This document shows, piece after piece, positions 11,081 through 22,252 of a stretch of DNA of 64,000 nt (position 1 is its first letter; each line of letters starts with the position of its first letter). Source of the stretch: Anaerofustis stercorihominis. GTDB lineage: Bacteria > Bacillota > Clostridia > Eubacteriales > Anaerofustaceae. Below the pieces are notes generated by a model. It saw only the letters and a program-made list of their open reading frames with translations. It searched no databases and was not told the origin of the DNA. Location: NCBI RefSeq assembly GCF_024623185.1, contig NZ_JANJZK010000006.1:60301-124300 (forward strand). Reading direction: 5' to 3'. Both the position numbers and the translations under genes were made by a program.

Positions 11081-11635
11081 TTAATTATAAAATTCATTTT
11101 TAAGAAGTGAATAATATAACCTATCTTCGTATTCTCCATTATTATAAAAATACTGCCTTAAATTACCGTCATAATGAAGTCCGCATTTTAATATCACTTT
11201 TTTAGAAGCCTCGTTTTTCGGTTTATGACATATCTGTACCTTATTTAACTTGATTTCATCAAACCCATATTTTATTACCGACATGCAGGCTTCCGATGCA
11301 TACCCTTTATTTTGATATTTCTTACCTATACAGTACTCTACTTCCGCAAAGTGATTATCGGTATCTACAAGAAAATAAGAGATTTGTCCTATACATTCAT
11401 TGTTTTCTTTTAGAATAACAGCCCACCTATAATAATTTAAATCCTTATAACCATTTATGTATCTATTAAGAAGCTCATTTACTTCACCTAAATTTTTATA
11501 AACAGGTTCGCAGTATAAATTTTGAACTTCACTGTCTCCTGCCCAATTATCAAAAACTTTCTCACAGTCTTCGGTCTTAAACTTTCTAAGTATAAGCCTT
11601 TCAGTTTCGATTGACCTTGTACCTATGGATAACAT
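11081..11635 (-). CDS. GNAT acetyltransferase, RimJ/RimL type
   Basis: 184 residues. The start TERLILRKFKTEDCEKVFDNW is the hallmark of the RimJ/RimL/PaiA branch that acetylates protein N-termini or small amines using acetyl-CoA. The acetyl-CoA-binding motif A region is EYCIGKKYQNKGYASEA (roughly residues 98-115). The substrate cannot be predicted. It lies 8 bases downstream of a HAD phosphatase gene and is probably co-transcribed with it. Confidence 0.88.
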   Translation of the reverse strand: MLSIGTRSIETERLILRKFKTEDCEKVFDNWAGDSEVQNLYCEPVYKNLGEVNELLNRYINGYKDLNYYRWAVILKENNECIGQISYFLVDTDNHFAEVEYCIGKKYQNKGYASEACMSVIKYGFDEIKLNKVQICHKPKNEASKKVILKCGLHYDGNLRQYFYNNGEYEDRLYYSLLKNEFYN

Positions 11636-11643
11636 TTTAAATC

Positions 11644-12360
11644 CTATTTAAGCATTTTAAGTATCAGCTTAGCTTCTTCCATAATATCCTTAAGTGAACG
11701 TTTATTGAGGATATTCACAACTTCAACGACATTCATAGGCTCGTGGATAACATAATCGGCGCCTGCCTTTATAAGAGATTCACCGCCTCTGAAGCCCCAG
11801 CCGCAGCCGATAGAAAAGGCTCTTGCATTTTTAGCGATTTGTATATCCACTTCACTGTCCCCTATAAACACTACTTCATCATGGTGAATATCAAGAGTCT
11901 GCATTAACTGATTGCATGAAGCGGGATTTGGTTTTAAAGGAAATCCGGAATCTGCTGCTATTATGTGTTTAAATTCGATATCAGAAAAAAATTCATTTAA
12001 TAAAGGTATCAATAACCTTGAAGGCTTGTTGGTTATAACACATATATCTATATTATTTTTTCTGAGAGCCCTTATGGCATGTCTGATATTTTTATACGGT
12101 TTGCAGTTTTCATTATAATGTTTTGAGTAATGATATTGAACTTCCACGTCCATTTCATGCAAAAGCACAGGGTCGTTCATGGTTTTCGGAGTTACAAGAT
12201 TTATCATGTCGTAACAGCTTCCTCCGAAAATATTCTTGTACTCGTCTATGGGAACCTCATCGAACCCATGATTTTTTAGTACATGATTGATACAAAGAGC
12301 TGTATCAACCAAAGTGTCCATTAATGTCCCGTCAAAATCAAAAACGGCTGCTTTTATCAT
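11644..12360 (-). CDS. HAD-superfamily phosphatase, phosphoglycolate phosphatase-like
   Basis: 238 residues of HAD subfamily IA. Motif I FDFDGTLMDT is at residues 8-17 with the nucleophile Asp. Motif II is in CVITNKPS, motif III is the Lys in PLKPNP, and motif IV is FIGDSEVDIQIAKNA. The helical cap (about 18-85) is of the small C1 type as in Gph and PpaX. Likely a cytoplasmic phosphomonoesterase for phosphoglycolate or a sugar phosphate. The next upstream gene encodes a paralogue, suggesting local duplication. Confidence 0.88.
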   Translation of the reverse strand: MIKAAVFDFDGTLMDTLVDTALCINHVLKNHGFDEVPIDEYKNIFGGSCYDMINLVTPKTMNDPVLLHEMDVEVQYHYSKHYNENCKPYKNIRHAIRALRKNNIDICVITNKPSRLLIPLLNEFFSDIEFKHIIAADSGFPLKPNPASCNQLMQTLDIHHDEVVFIGDSEVDIQIAKNARAFSIGCGWGFRGGESLIKAGADYVIHEPMNVVEVVNILNKRSLKDIMEEAKLILKMLK

Positions 12361-12387
12361 AATATTTCTCCTTTGATTTTATATATT

Positions 12388-13065
12388 TTATTGTTCATTT
12401 AAATTATTTACTATATCGATTATTTCCTTCGGAGAGTTTACTATATATTTTGCTCCGGCTTCTTTTAATTCTTCTACGGGTCTGAACCCCCAGCTTACAC
12501 CTATTATATTTTCTATATCCCCGTTTATGGCAGTTTTCATATCCACGTTGCTGTCACCTATGTATATGCATTCACTGCTTTTTACATCAAGTTCATTGAT
12601 AACATGCATGATACATTCTCTGCTTGGCTTGACCGGATACTTATCGGTTTTTCCTAAAATCACGCTAAAAGGATAATCACCAAAGACTTTTTTTAACATA
12701 GGAACAGTAAATTCATGTCCTTTATTCGTAAGAACTGCGACCTTTATACCTTTTTCAATCAAATTATCAAGCATTTCTTCAATACCGTCATAAGCACATG
12801 TATTATCCATATAGTGCTTTGCGTAATAATCATTAAACTCATTAAAAATTTTTAAAATCCATTCTTCATCATTTTTTTTATCTTCGGGAAGAATTCTAAT
12901 GCATAAATTCCTTATACCGCTCCCAACAAAAAATCTATATTTTTCAACATCATGAATAGGAAATCCGTTCTTTTTTAAAACAGAGTTTCCCGCATTTGCA
13001 AGGTCAGTTAAAGTATTGATTATAGTTCCGTCCAAATCAAAAATCGCAGCTTTGATATTTTCCAT
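12388..13065 (-). CDS. HAD-superfamily phosphatase, paralogue of the neighbour
   Basis: 225 residues with the same order of motifs: FDLDGTIINT near the N-terminus, AVLTNKGH, the Lys in PVKPS, and YIGDSNVDMKTAINGD. Both it and its neighbour end with a segment of the form GVSWGFRPVEELKEAGA. The pair probably arose by tandem duplication and may differ in substrate through the cap domain. It is first of the three-gene minus-strand run and divergent from the deacetylase gene. Confidence 0.87.
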   Translation of the reverse strand: MENIKAAIFDLDGTIINTLTDLANAGNSVLKKNGFPIHDVEKYRFFVGSGIRNLCIRILPEDKKNDEEWILKIFNEFNDYYAKHYMDNTCAYDGIEEMLDNLIEKGIKVAVLTNKGHEFTVPMLKKVFGDYPFSVILGKTDKYPVKPSRECIMHVINELDVKSSECIYIGDSNVDMKTAINGDIENIIGVSWGFRPVEELKEAGAKYIVNSPKEIIDIVNNLNEQ

Positions 13066-13124
13066 TTTTTACTCCTAATCTTAATAAAAAATTTAGTGAA
13101 ATTATATTTAATTTGTCATTCTTT

Positions 13125-13133
13125 TGGTATAAT
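13125..13133 (+). promoter_or_regulatory. Extended -10 promoter of the polysaccharide deacetylase gene
   Basis: TGGTATAAT, an extended -10 with perfect hexamer, lies just upstream of the first in-frame ATG. No good -35 is seen. The implied transcription start is very close to that ATG. Confidence 0.6.
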
Positions 13134-13142
13134 AATAAAGTT

Positions 13143-14219
13143 ATGAATGAAGATATAAATACATCAATGAATAAAAATTTAACAATCCTATTTTCTTTAA
13201 TATATATATTAATGTTACTTGTAACTTTAAATATATCACCTGTTAATAATTATAGCAAAGCTAATGAAAATATACAAAACAAAAATGAAAATACTTTAGT
13301 ATCATCTGACGATACAAAAGAACCTATTAAATATTCAAAAAATAAAGAGGATAATGCTTTAACAAAAACTGTCTGCAAGGTATATGATTCAAGAGGTAAA
13401 CTAGCTGGATATATAGATGATAACAAAAAAATCAAAATCATAAAAACTAAGGGAAATAAAGATATTATCTCATATGCGAATACCAATAAATTCAGTGTTT
13501 CAGAATTATTATCCTCTATGACAAATATAAATAACGACTTGTTTACCATAGGAGAAGTAAACAAAAACGATATTAAATCAAGAAAACTGAAAAAAATATA
13601 TCTCACTTTTGATGACGGACCAACACAGATGACTTATAAAGTATTAAAGGTTCTAAAGAAAAATAATATAAAAGCCACATTCTTCTTTAACGGTGCCAAA
13701 GATAATGATGGTAAAAAAGTTATAAAAGAAATCGTGAAAGAAGGGCATTTACTTGCACTTCATACTTATTCCCACGATTATAAAAAAGTATATAAGAGTC
13801 CAAAAGCTTTCCTTAAAGATTTAGAAAAAAACAGGATCAACTTTTTAAAAGCCACCGGATATGATTGCAGGATCTTCCGTTTCCCCGGAGGAACAAACAA
13901 TACTATTTCCTTCTCATACGGAGGTAAAAAAGTAATAAAAAAAGCTATTAAATTAACAAAAGCCCATGGATACGATTATGTAGATTGGAACGCATTTCCC
14001 GATGATGTCGACGCAAAAATGCCTAAGAAACAATATAACAGGATTATAAAGCAGGCAAAATGGAATGACGAAGTAGTTGTACTTATGCACGTATTTGATA
14101 GAAATACAGCTTTGCCAAAAGGTCTTGACCATGTAATAAAAACGCTAAAAAAACAAGGATATACTTTTGACACTGTAGACAATTTAAATAGACCTGTGAA
14201 ATTTGCTCCGGCTAAATAA
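13143..14219 (+). CDS. Secreted polysaccharide deacetylase (NodB domain)
   Basis: About 358 residues. A hydrophobic segment near residues 14-33 anchors or exports the protein, followed by a low-complexity Asn/Lys/Ser-rich linker. The NodB/CE4 domain starts near residue 150. Motif 1 is TFDDGPT (155-161, catalytic base and metal Asp), motif 2 is HTYSHDY (the metal histidines) and motif 3 is RFPGG. Such enzymes deacetylate peptidoglycan GlcNAc or other N-acetyl polysaccharides outside the cell. An extended -10 lies 10-18 bases before the chosen ATG, so translation may instead begin at the next in-frame ATG, 24 bases on. Neither start has a clear ribosome binding site. Confidence 0.9.
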   Translation: MNEDINTSMNKNLTILFSLIYILMLLVTLNISPVNNYSKANENIQNKNENTLVSSDDTKEPIKYSKNKEDNALTKTVCKVYDSRGKLAGYIDDNKKIKIIKTKGNKDIISYANTNKFSVSELLSSMTNINNDLFTIGEVNKNDIKSRKLKKIYLTFDDGPTQMTYKVLKVLKKNNIKATFFFNGAKDNDGKKVIKEIVKEGHLLALHTYSHDYKKVYKSPKAFLKDLEKNRINFLKATGYDCRIFRFPGGTNNTISFSYGGKKVIKKAIKLTKAHGYDYVDWNAFPDDVDAKMPKKQYNRIIKQAKWNDEVVVLMHVFDRNTALPKGLDHVIKTLKKQGYTFDTVDNLNRPVKFAPAK

Positions 14220-14232
14220 AAAGAATAAATAT

Positions 14233-14258
14233 AAAAAGCACCTAAAAAGGTGCTTTTT
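14233..14258. terminator. Bidirectional terminator after the deacetylase gene
   Basis: Stem AAAAAGCACCT / AGGTGCTTTTT, loop AAAA. The T tract serves the plus strand and the A tract the minus strand. Confidence 0.85.
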
Positions 14259-14358
14259 ATATTCAAAAGATAATTAATTTTTGATAATACAGGTTTTATA
14301 AATATTCATTTTTAAATTACCAATTATCTAAATATTCATTTAAAATATATATCTTATT

Positions 14359-14595
14359 TTAAATACTTATTAAAAAATCCAATGCTTCATTAACATTATC
14401 AAATTCATATCTCTCCCCGGTAATATAATTTACCGCATCGTTCCATTCCTTTAAACTATAAATATTAGGATCAATACTTCTCAACTCGTGTTGTATATTA
14501 TATAAATTTTCATTATATCTTAAATCGGATAAATACATACATCCGACTTTAAATGATAGATTTTCCAATAAACCCAAATAGCTTTTCTCCTTCAT
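14359..14595 (-). CDS. Small uncharacterised acidic protein
   Basis: 78 residues, not recognised. It has no signal peptide or membrane segment, is acidic, and contains many Asn, Tyr and Glu. Its start follows the preceding gene's stop by one base and it shares that gene's direction, so the two form an operon. Function unknown. Confidence 0.6.
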   Translation of the reverse strand: MKEKSYLGLLENLSFKVGCMYLSDLRYNENLYNIQHELRSIDPNIYSLKEWNDAVNYITGERYEFDNVNEALDFLISI

Positions 14596-14596
14596 A

Positions 14597-15139
14597 TCAA
14601 TACTGCTCCTTAAGTTTCACTAAGTATTTATCATTTAAAATTGCCGAACGAATTAAATTAAGAAGCTCCAGTACACTTCTAAAAGCTACTTTTCTATGTC
14701 CTTTCCAAATAACTTCCCCCTGCCAGCTGCTATTACGTCTGTAAATAACATTTATATAAAAAACAATAATATCTTTTTTATTTGGTTTTAACGATTTAGG
14801 ATCCCAATATTGAGTATAATTGTTTTTTTCTTTACCTTCACTTAACCATTTATCATAAAATTTTTTAGTATGCTTATATTCTTTATCAAAAAAAGTCCTA
14901 AGCTTAGTAAATGACTGAGGATTATTAAGTATGTCCATCATTTGATTTATCTTTAAAATCGCATCGTCAAAACCCAAAAAAGTATAAGGTTCAATAAAAA
15001 ATAAATTATGTATAATCCCCTTTGGATATCCGTTATTTAAATCTTTTATTTTTAACATAAAAATCCTGCCGTTTGGGGGTATTTCTTCCGAATGGAAAGA
15101 ATGTAAATTTGTTTTTTGAATTAAATATTTCTTATCCAA
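14597..15139 (-). CDS. Uncharacterised protein with QGEVIW / FRSVLELLNLI motif
   Basis: 180 residues, not assigned to a named family. The C-terminal 45 residues (SSWQGEVIW, then VAFRSVLELLNLIRSAI) resemble a motif I associate with small conserved clostridial proteins of unknown role. The N-terminal 100 residues are charged and rich in Lys, Asn and aromatic residues, with no membrane segment. It lies directly upstream of the 78-residue gene in the same transcript. The ATG is preceded by GGAGTGAATATTTTTGG on the minus strand. The coding call is fairly safe; no function is claimed. Confidence 0.62.
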   Translation of the reverse strand: MDKKYLIQKTNLHSFHSEEIPPNGRIFMLKIKDLNNGYPKGIIHNLFFIEPYTFLGFDDAILKINQMMDILNNPQSFTKLRTFFDKEYKHTKKFYDKWLSEGKEKNNYTQYWDPKSLKPNKKDIIVFYINVIYRRNSSWQGEVIWKGHRKVAFRSVLELLNLIRSAILNDKYLVKLKEQY

Positions 15140-15216
15140 AAATATTCACTCCTTTATATTACTGAACTAAATTAATATCGATAAAGATAAAAAAAATTTA
15201 CGTTTTAAAACAAAAT

Positions 15217-15367
15217 GTTTACTTTTAGTTTATTAATCTTAATACCTTTAAATTTCAGATATTGATACATAATTTAATTAATTTGTGTCAATATTTATTT
15301 TTTTATTTCATTTTATATGTTTTTATCCTGCACTTTTTAAATATCATTTTTGTTACTAAAAGTAAAC
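15217..15367. repeat. 13-bp inverted repeat with distant arms
   Basis: Perfect arms GTTTACTTTTAGT (15217-15229) and ACTAAAAGTAAAC (15355-15367) are separated by 125 AT-rich bases. The right arm also sits inside a local hairpin TTGTTACTA / TAGTAACAA. It lies between the unknown minus-strand gene and the GntR-type gene, so it could hold operators for either. Confidence 0.55.
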
Positions 15368-15404
15368 TTATAGTAACAAAATAACTTGCTCTGTCCCTTT
15401 TGCT

Positions 15405-15510
15405 AAGATTATTTCAAGTGAAGCCCGAAGGCTTTTTAAATAAAACTTTTTTGCAGGGCTATGCACTACCACCTCTTCGGGGCTTCACCCCGCTCCTCAC
15501 CAAAACTTCT
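15405..15510. other. GC-rich patch with short hairpins in AT-rich intergenic DNA
   Basis: Contains AGCC-CGAA-GGCT followed by T, and CGGGG-CTTCA-CCCCG. The base composition differs sharply from the flanks. No gene is supported here. It resembles the dyad-rich patch below sua5 and another near 26.0 kb. Confidence 0.45.
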
Positions 15511-15615
15511 TACCAATATTATTGATTTCACAAAATATTTTATAAAATTTAAAAGATAAAAAACAATACCTATTTGCAAAGGTAACCATATAGGTTTATT
15601 AAATTTGTGATATAA

Positions 15616-15633
15616 TATAATAAAAAAGGATTT
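15616..15633 (+). promoter_or_regulatory. Promoter and ribosome binding site region of the GntR-type gene
   Basis: An extended -10 (TGaTATAAT) is followed by an A-rich leader containing AAAAAAGGA about 10 bases before the ATG. The limits are approximate. Confidence 0.5.
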
Positions 15634-15638
15634 ATAAT

Positions 15639-16607
15639 ATGGAAACAAAGTTTGATTATGTATATAGAAATTTAAAAGAAAAAATAATAAGCGGTGTAAT
15701 CCCAAAAGGCAATCATCTATCATCTTCAAGAAAACTATGTGATGAATTTCAAGTGAGTATTTATACGATAAATAATGTTCTCAGTAAGCTAAAAGAAGAA
15801 GGACTCATTGTTATAGAACCGAGAAAAACTCCAAAAGTTATTTATAATACTAATAAAAACAATACATTAACGAAAAAAATATTATCTCATCGTGATATCC
15901 TATTACAAATATATGAAACAATGTCTTTGATTTTACCGGCTATTCTTACATTTTCGGCAAAAGGATTGGACTCAATAAATCTATTACCAAATTATATTCA
16001 AATTGAAAAAATCAAAAAAAGAGCACTTCCACCTGAAGAATGGAGAATAATATCAAATATTTATCTGGATATTTTAAAACACAGCGGTAATCCTTTATTT
16101 TCAGATTTATATAATAACTTTGAACTTCACAGCTACCTAAGCTTTTTTGCAGAAGAACAAAAAACTTATACGGGGATATGTATTAGAGATAATATCCCTG
16201 ATATAAAACATTTAGCTACCGCATTGAATTTAAGAGATTCATATAAACGAAATGAAGATTTCAAACAAATTTATAATGAGGTATATTCAATAATAAAATA
16301 TAGTTTAAAAAAATTAGAACAGACAACAAATGATATGCCTGAACAAACAGGAAGTTTTTCATGGGATATAAGAAGAGGTAAGGATTTCAGATATAGACAA
16401 ATAACACAAGATTTAATAGATAAAATCGGAAGGGGCATATATCCTCATAATACCTTTTTACCTTCCGAAGCAATTTTGGCAAAAGAGTATAATGCTTCTG
16501 TTTCTACGATACGTAAAGCTCTATTAGTACTAAACAAAATAAAATTTACTAAAACCATAAACGGAAAAGGAACTTTAGTATTAACACCTAATGAATTATA
16601 CATCTAA
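15639..16607 (+). CDS. GntR-family regulator with two winged helices, ended by an in-frame stop
   Basis: 322 residues before a TAA codon. The first GntR winged helix is at residues 1-68 (FDYVYRNLKEKIISGVIPKG, then LCDEFQVSIYTINNVLSKLKEEGL). An all-helical region follows (about 80-225). A second GntR winged helix is at about 242-318 (LIDKIGRGIYPHNTFLPSE, then LAKEYNASVSTIRKALLVL). Both helices keep the recognition-helix pattern, so the protein could bind two half-sites from one chain. The same reading frame stays open for another 156 codons after the TAA and encodes a second copy of the helical region. The intact gene would thus be winged helix-effector-winged helix-effector. The short form may be functional or a broken remnant. 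Confidence 0.82.
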   Translation: METKFDYVYRNLKEKIISGVIPKGNHLSSSRKLCDEFQVSIYTINNVLSKLKEEGLIVIEPRKTPKVIYNTNKNNTLTKKILSHRDILLQIYETMSLILPAILTFSAKGLDSINLLPNYIQIEKIKKRALPPEEWRIISNIYLDILKHSGNPLFSDLYNNFELHSYLSFFAEEQKTYTGICIRDNIPDIKHLATALNLRDSYKRNEDFKQIYNEVYSIIKYSLKKLEQTTNDMPEQTGSFSWDIRRGKDFRYRQITQDLIDKIGRGIYPHNTFLPSEAILAKEYNASVSTIRKALLVLNKIKFTKTINGKGTLVLTPNELYI

Positions 16608-17078
16608 GAAGCAAATAAAAACCCGGTAGAAAAAAGAAACTCATTATTATATTTATATGCACTTCAGTTAATGATATTGATAATTGGCGTTTCCTCAAAA
16701 AGAGCTGCAAAAATGTTCACCGATGAAGAAATCAATATACTGACAGATAAAGCAAAAGACGTAGATAACATATCATTTGATAACATATTGAATGAAATAA
16801 TCAATAAAACTGATTTGAAACCACTTAAAGAAATACTTATACAAACAAATAAAGTAATCGAATGGGGATACTACTTATCTTTATACAATAATAAAACTCA
16901 AAGTATATGCAAGCTAAATAAAAAAAGTTTACAAGCTTGTTATTATTTAAAAAAGAAAGATTATGACAGCTTCGCATTCGAAATGGAAGATTGTTTCCGA
17001 TTGATTTTAAAAGCTGTTCGTAAATATATGATAGAAATAAATAATATAAAAGAGGCTGAAGGTATTCTTATTCCATAA
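16608..17078 (+). pseudogene. C-terminal effector repeat of the GntR-type regulator, cut off by the stop
   Basis: In frame with the preceding gene and separated from it only by one TAA. The first internal ATG (at 16671) has no ribosome binding site. The encoded helical segment (LLYLYALQLMILIIGVSSK, then LKEILIQTNKVIEWGYYLS, then MEDCFRLILKAVRKYM) can be aligned by eye with the first effector region of the upstream part (ILLQIYETMSLILPAILTF, then LYNNFELHSYLSFFAEEQ, then IYNEVYSIIKYSLKKL). It is most simply the fourth domain of one ancestral protein of about 480 residues. It would be expressed only by readthrough, re-initiation, or if the stop is a sequencing error. Confidence 0.75.
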
Positions 17079-17097
17079 TAACAATATTTTATTACAC

Positions 17098-17123
17098 AAA
17101 AAAAGAGCATTAAAATGCTCTTT

Positions 17124-17125
<2 letters not shown>
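17098..17125. terminator. Bidirectional terminator between the GntR remnant and pyrG
   Basis: Stem AAAAAGAGCATT / AATGCTCTTTTT with a two-base loop. It reaches the pyrG stop codon and serves both converging genes. Confidence 0.85.
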
Positions 17126-19409
<2,284 letters not shown>

Positions 19410-19410
<1 letters not shown>

Positions 19411-20345
19411 TATTTTCTTCCAACAGCTTTTTTAGCAGCTTCAATGATATCCGGAGTATCAATATGGTATTTAGCTAATAATGCATCGGGAGTACCGCTT
19501 TCACCGAATGTATCCTGAACAGCTACATATTCCATCGGAACAGGACATTCTTCACTAAGTGCCTGAGATACAACGCTTCCGAGACCACCATAAACAGAAT
19601 GTTCTTCACAAGTAACGATAGCACCTGTTTCTTTTGCAGCTTTAACAACAGCAGCTTTGTCAAGAGGCTTGATTGTAGCCATGTTGATAACTCTCGCATT
19701 GATACCGTCTTTTTTAAGTTCTTCAGCTGCTTCGATAGCTTTTTGAACCATGATACCGCAAGCAATCAATGTTACATCGTCGCCTTCTTTGATTGTTGCA
19801 GCTTTACCAACTTCAAATTTATAATCATCACCGAAAACTACAGGTGTAGCAGCTCTTGCAAATCTCATAAATACAGGACCGTCGATTTCCGCAGCAGCTT
19901 TAACTACTTGTTTAGCTTCTGTATCATCGGCAGGAACGATAACTGTCATGTTAGGAAGAGCGTTCATAAGAGCGATATCTTCTAACATTTGGTGAGTAGC
20001 ACCGTCTTCACCTACTGTAAGTCCGGCATGTGTCAAAGCAAGTTTAACATTTAATTTTGGATAACATACAGCGTTTCTTACTGCATCGTAAGCTCTTCCT
20101 GTACCAAATACAGCAAAAGTAGATACGAATGGGATTTTACCTGCAAGGGATAAACCGGCAGCTAAACATACCATGTCCATTTCAGCAATACCAGCATTAA
20201 AATGTCTTTCAGGGAATGCTTTTTTAAATACGCCTGATTTTGTAGCTCCGGCTAGATCGGCATCTAATACAACGATGTTAGAATTTTCTTTACCAAGTTC
20301 TGTTACGGCGTTTCCGTAAGATTCTCTAGTAGCAATATTACTCAT
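19410..20345 (-). CDS. Transketolase, C-terminal subunit
   Basis: 311 residues holding the pyrimidine-binding and C-terminal domains of a split transketolase, with ESYGNAVTELGKENSNIVVLDADL at the start and GLTVGEDGATHQ in the middle. It needs the N-terminal subunit encoded just upstream to bind thiamine diphosphate and transfer two-carbon units between sugar phosphates. The ATG is preceded by AGGAGG nine bases away. An in-frame TTG nine bases earlier is less likely. The stop codon of the upstream gene overlaps this ATG (TAATG), so translation is coupled. Confidence 0.95.
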
Positions 20346-21157
20346 TATTTCCAACCTCCTAATTCTTCAATAGCTTCTTTAGCTTGTTCTTCACTAGGAG
20401 CTTTTCCATGCCAACCAACTTGGTTTTCCATGAATGAAACACCTTTACCTTTTACTGTCTTACAAATAATTACACTAGGTTTTCCTTTACAAGCTTTAGC
20501 TTCTTCGTTAGCTTTTCTTAATTTGTCAAAGTCATGTCCGTCATCTACATTGATTACATTGAAACCGAATGCAGCGAATTTTTCATCGATTGGGTATGGA
20601 GACATAACGTCTGTTATAGGTCCGTCGATTTGTAGATTATTGTTATCTACATATACGATTAAGTTATCAAGTTTGTAATGACTTGCAGCCATTGCAGCTT
20701 CCCAGATAGTACCTTCTTGGATTTCACCGTCTCCAACCAAGGTATAAACAGTAGAATCTTTACCGTCTAATTTGTTACCTAAAGCAAGACCGGCAGCTAC
20801 AGGGAAACCAAGTCCCAATGAACCCGCTGTCATATCAACGCCCGGGCATTTATTGATTGCAGGGTGACCTTGAAGTCTAGTATTGATTTTTCTGAATGTC
20901 TTAAGTTCATCTCTTTCAATAATTCCTTTTTCAGCAAGAGCAGCATATAAAACAGGTGATGCATGTCCTTTACTTAAAATAAATTTATCTCTGTTTGGAT
21001 CGTCAAGATTGTCTTTATCGATATTCATAGCTTCAAAGTAAAGATATGTAACGATATCGGCACTTGATAAAGATCCGCCTGGATGTCCGCTTTGTGCAGC
21101 AGCTACTTCTGTAATAATGCCGACTCTGACATTATTAGCAATTGTTTTTAAATCCAT
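20345..21157 (-). CDS. Transketolase, N-terminal subunit
   Basis: 270 residues holding the diphosphate-binding half. The thiamine diphosphate/Mg motif GDGEIQEG is at 142-149, ending with NNN at 172-174. GHPGGSLS and KGHASP supply substrate histidines. Splitting of transketolase into two chains is common in clostridia and archaea. With rpiB elsewhere in the window and prs just upstream, it gives a non-oxidative route to ribose 5-phosphate and PRPP. Confidence 0.96.
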   Translation of the reverse strand: MDLKTIANNVRVGIITEVAAAQSGHPGGSLSSADIVTYLYFEAMNIDKDNLDDPNRDKFILSKGHASPVLYAALAEKGIIERDELKTFRKINTRLQGHPAINKCPGVDMTAGSLGLGFPVAAGLALGNKLDGKDSTVYTLVGDGEIQEGTIWEAAMAASHYKLDNLIVYVDNNNLQIDGPITDVMSPYPIDEKFAAFGFNVINVDDGHDFDKLRKANEEAKACKGKPSVIICKTVKGKGVSFMENQVGWHGKAPSEEQAKEAIEELGGWK

Positions 21158-21190
21158 AATTCTTCATTTCCTTTCAAAATATAATATTTT

Positions 21191-22144
21191 TTATGAAAAA
21201 ATTGAGCTAATAGATTTACCGGTATGGATTATCTTTACTGCCTTAGCAAGTAAAGGCGCAACAGATAACACCGTAATCTTGTCAATTTTCTTATCAGCTG
21301 TTAATGGGATAGTATTTGTAGCTATCAATCTGTCAATAGCCGAGTTTTCAATTCTTTCTACCGCCGGACCCGATAATACAGGGTGAGTACAAGCACAAAT
21401 TATCTTACTTGCACCGAGCTGTTCCAAAGCATTGGCCGCACCTACGATAGTACCTCCGGTATCTATCATATCGTCGATCATAATGACTTTCTTTCCTCTT
21501 ACTTCCCCGATAACGTTCATTACTTCCGCAACATTATCCTTTGGTCTTCTCTTATCTATTATTGCTAAAGGAACATTTAAATATTCCGCTAACTTTCTTG
21601 AACGTTTAACGCTTCCTGCGTCAGGAGACACAACGACCACATTATCCATACTTTCATTTTCGGAAAGGATGTAATCGGCGATAATTGGTCTACCGTATAA
21701 TCTGTCAAATGGTATGTTAAAGAACCCTTGAATTTGGTCTGCATGCAGGTCGATAGAAATAACTCTGTCAGCACCGGCAGTAGTCAGCATATCAGCAACC
21801 AATCTGGCTGTGATAGGAACTCTTCCCTTTTCCTTTCTATCTTGTCTTGCATAGCCGTAGTAAGGCATAACAACGTTAATCCTTCCGGCAGAAGCTCTCT
21901 TAAGCGCATCTATTATTATTAATAATTCCATTAAATTATCATTGACCGGATAACATAAAGATTGAATGACAAAAACGTCTCTTCCTCTAACTGATTCATT
22001 GATTGTTACATTGATTTCTCCGTCAGAGAATTTACCGATTTTTGCCGAACATAGAGGTAATGCTAAATTGTCTGCTATTTCTTGTGCCAAAGCCTTATTT
22101 GAATTACCTGCAAGTAAACAAATGTCTGAAAAAGATTCTATCAT
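21191..22144 (-). CDS. prs: Ribose-phosphate pyrophosphokinase (PRPP synthase)
   Basis: 317 residues, class I Prs. It transfers pyrophosphate from ATP to ribose 5-phosphate for nucleotide, His and Trp synthesis. The Mg/PRPP motif region is VISIDLHADQIQGFF, followed by VVVSPDAGSVKRSR and the PRPP loop MIDDMIDTGGTIV. It is 33 bases upstream of the transketolase genes, which supply its substrate, and 108 bases downstream of glmU. Confidence 0.97.
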   Translation of the reverse strand: MIESFSDICLLAGNSNKALAQEIADNLALPLCSAKIGKFSDGEINVTINESVRGRDVFVIQSLCYPVNDNLMELLIIIDALKRASAGRINVVMPYYGYARQDRKEKGRVPITARLVADMLTTAGADRVISIDLHADQIQGFFNIPFDRLYGRPIIADYILSENESMDNVVVVSPDAGSVKRSRKLAEYLNVPLAIIDKRRPKDNVAEVMNVIGEVRGKKVIMIDDMIDTGGTIVGAANALEQLGASKIICACTHPVLSGPAVERIENSAIDRLIATNTIPLTADKKIDKITVLSVAPLLAKAVKIIHTGKSISSIFS

Positions 22145-22252
22145 TTTCTACTCCCCATTATATTTTATATTTTATTAAAATAGTGACTAAACTATTTATA
22201 AACTTATTATAGCAAAATTTGATTTGTTTTTAAATTGTAATGTAATAACTTT

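Noticed and set aside
13113..13142. Upstream TTG start for the polysaccharide deacetylase
   Set aside because: It would place the -10 promoter element inside the coding sequence.
15466..15729. 87-codon minus-strand frame before the GntR gene
   Set aside because: It overlaps the promoter and first codons of the GntR gene, starts in the GC-rich patch on its far end and has no domain pattern.
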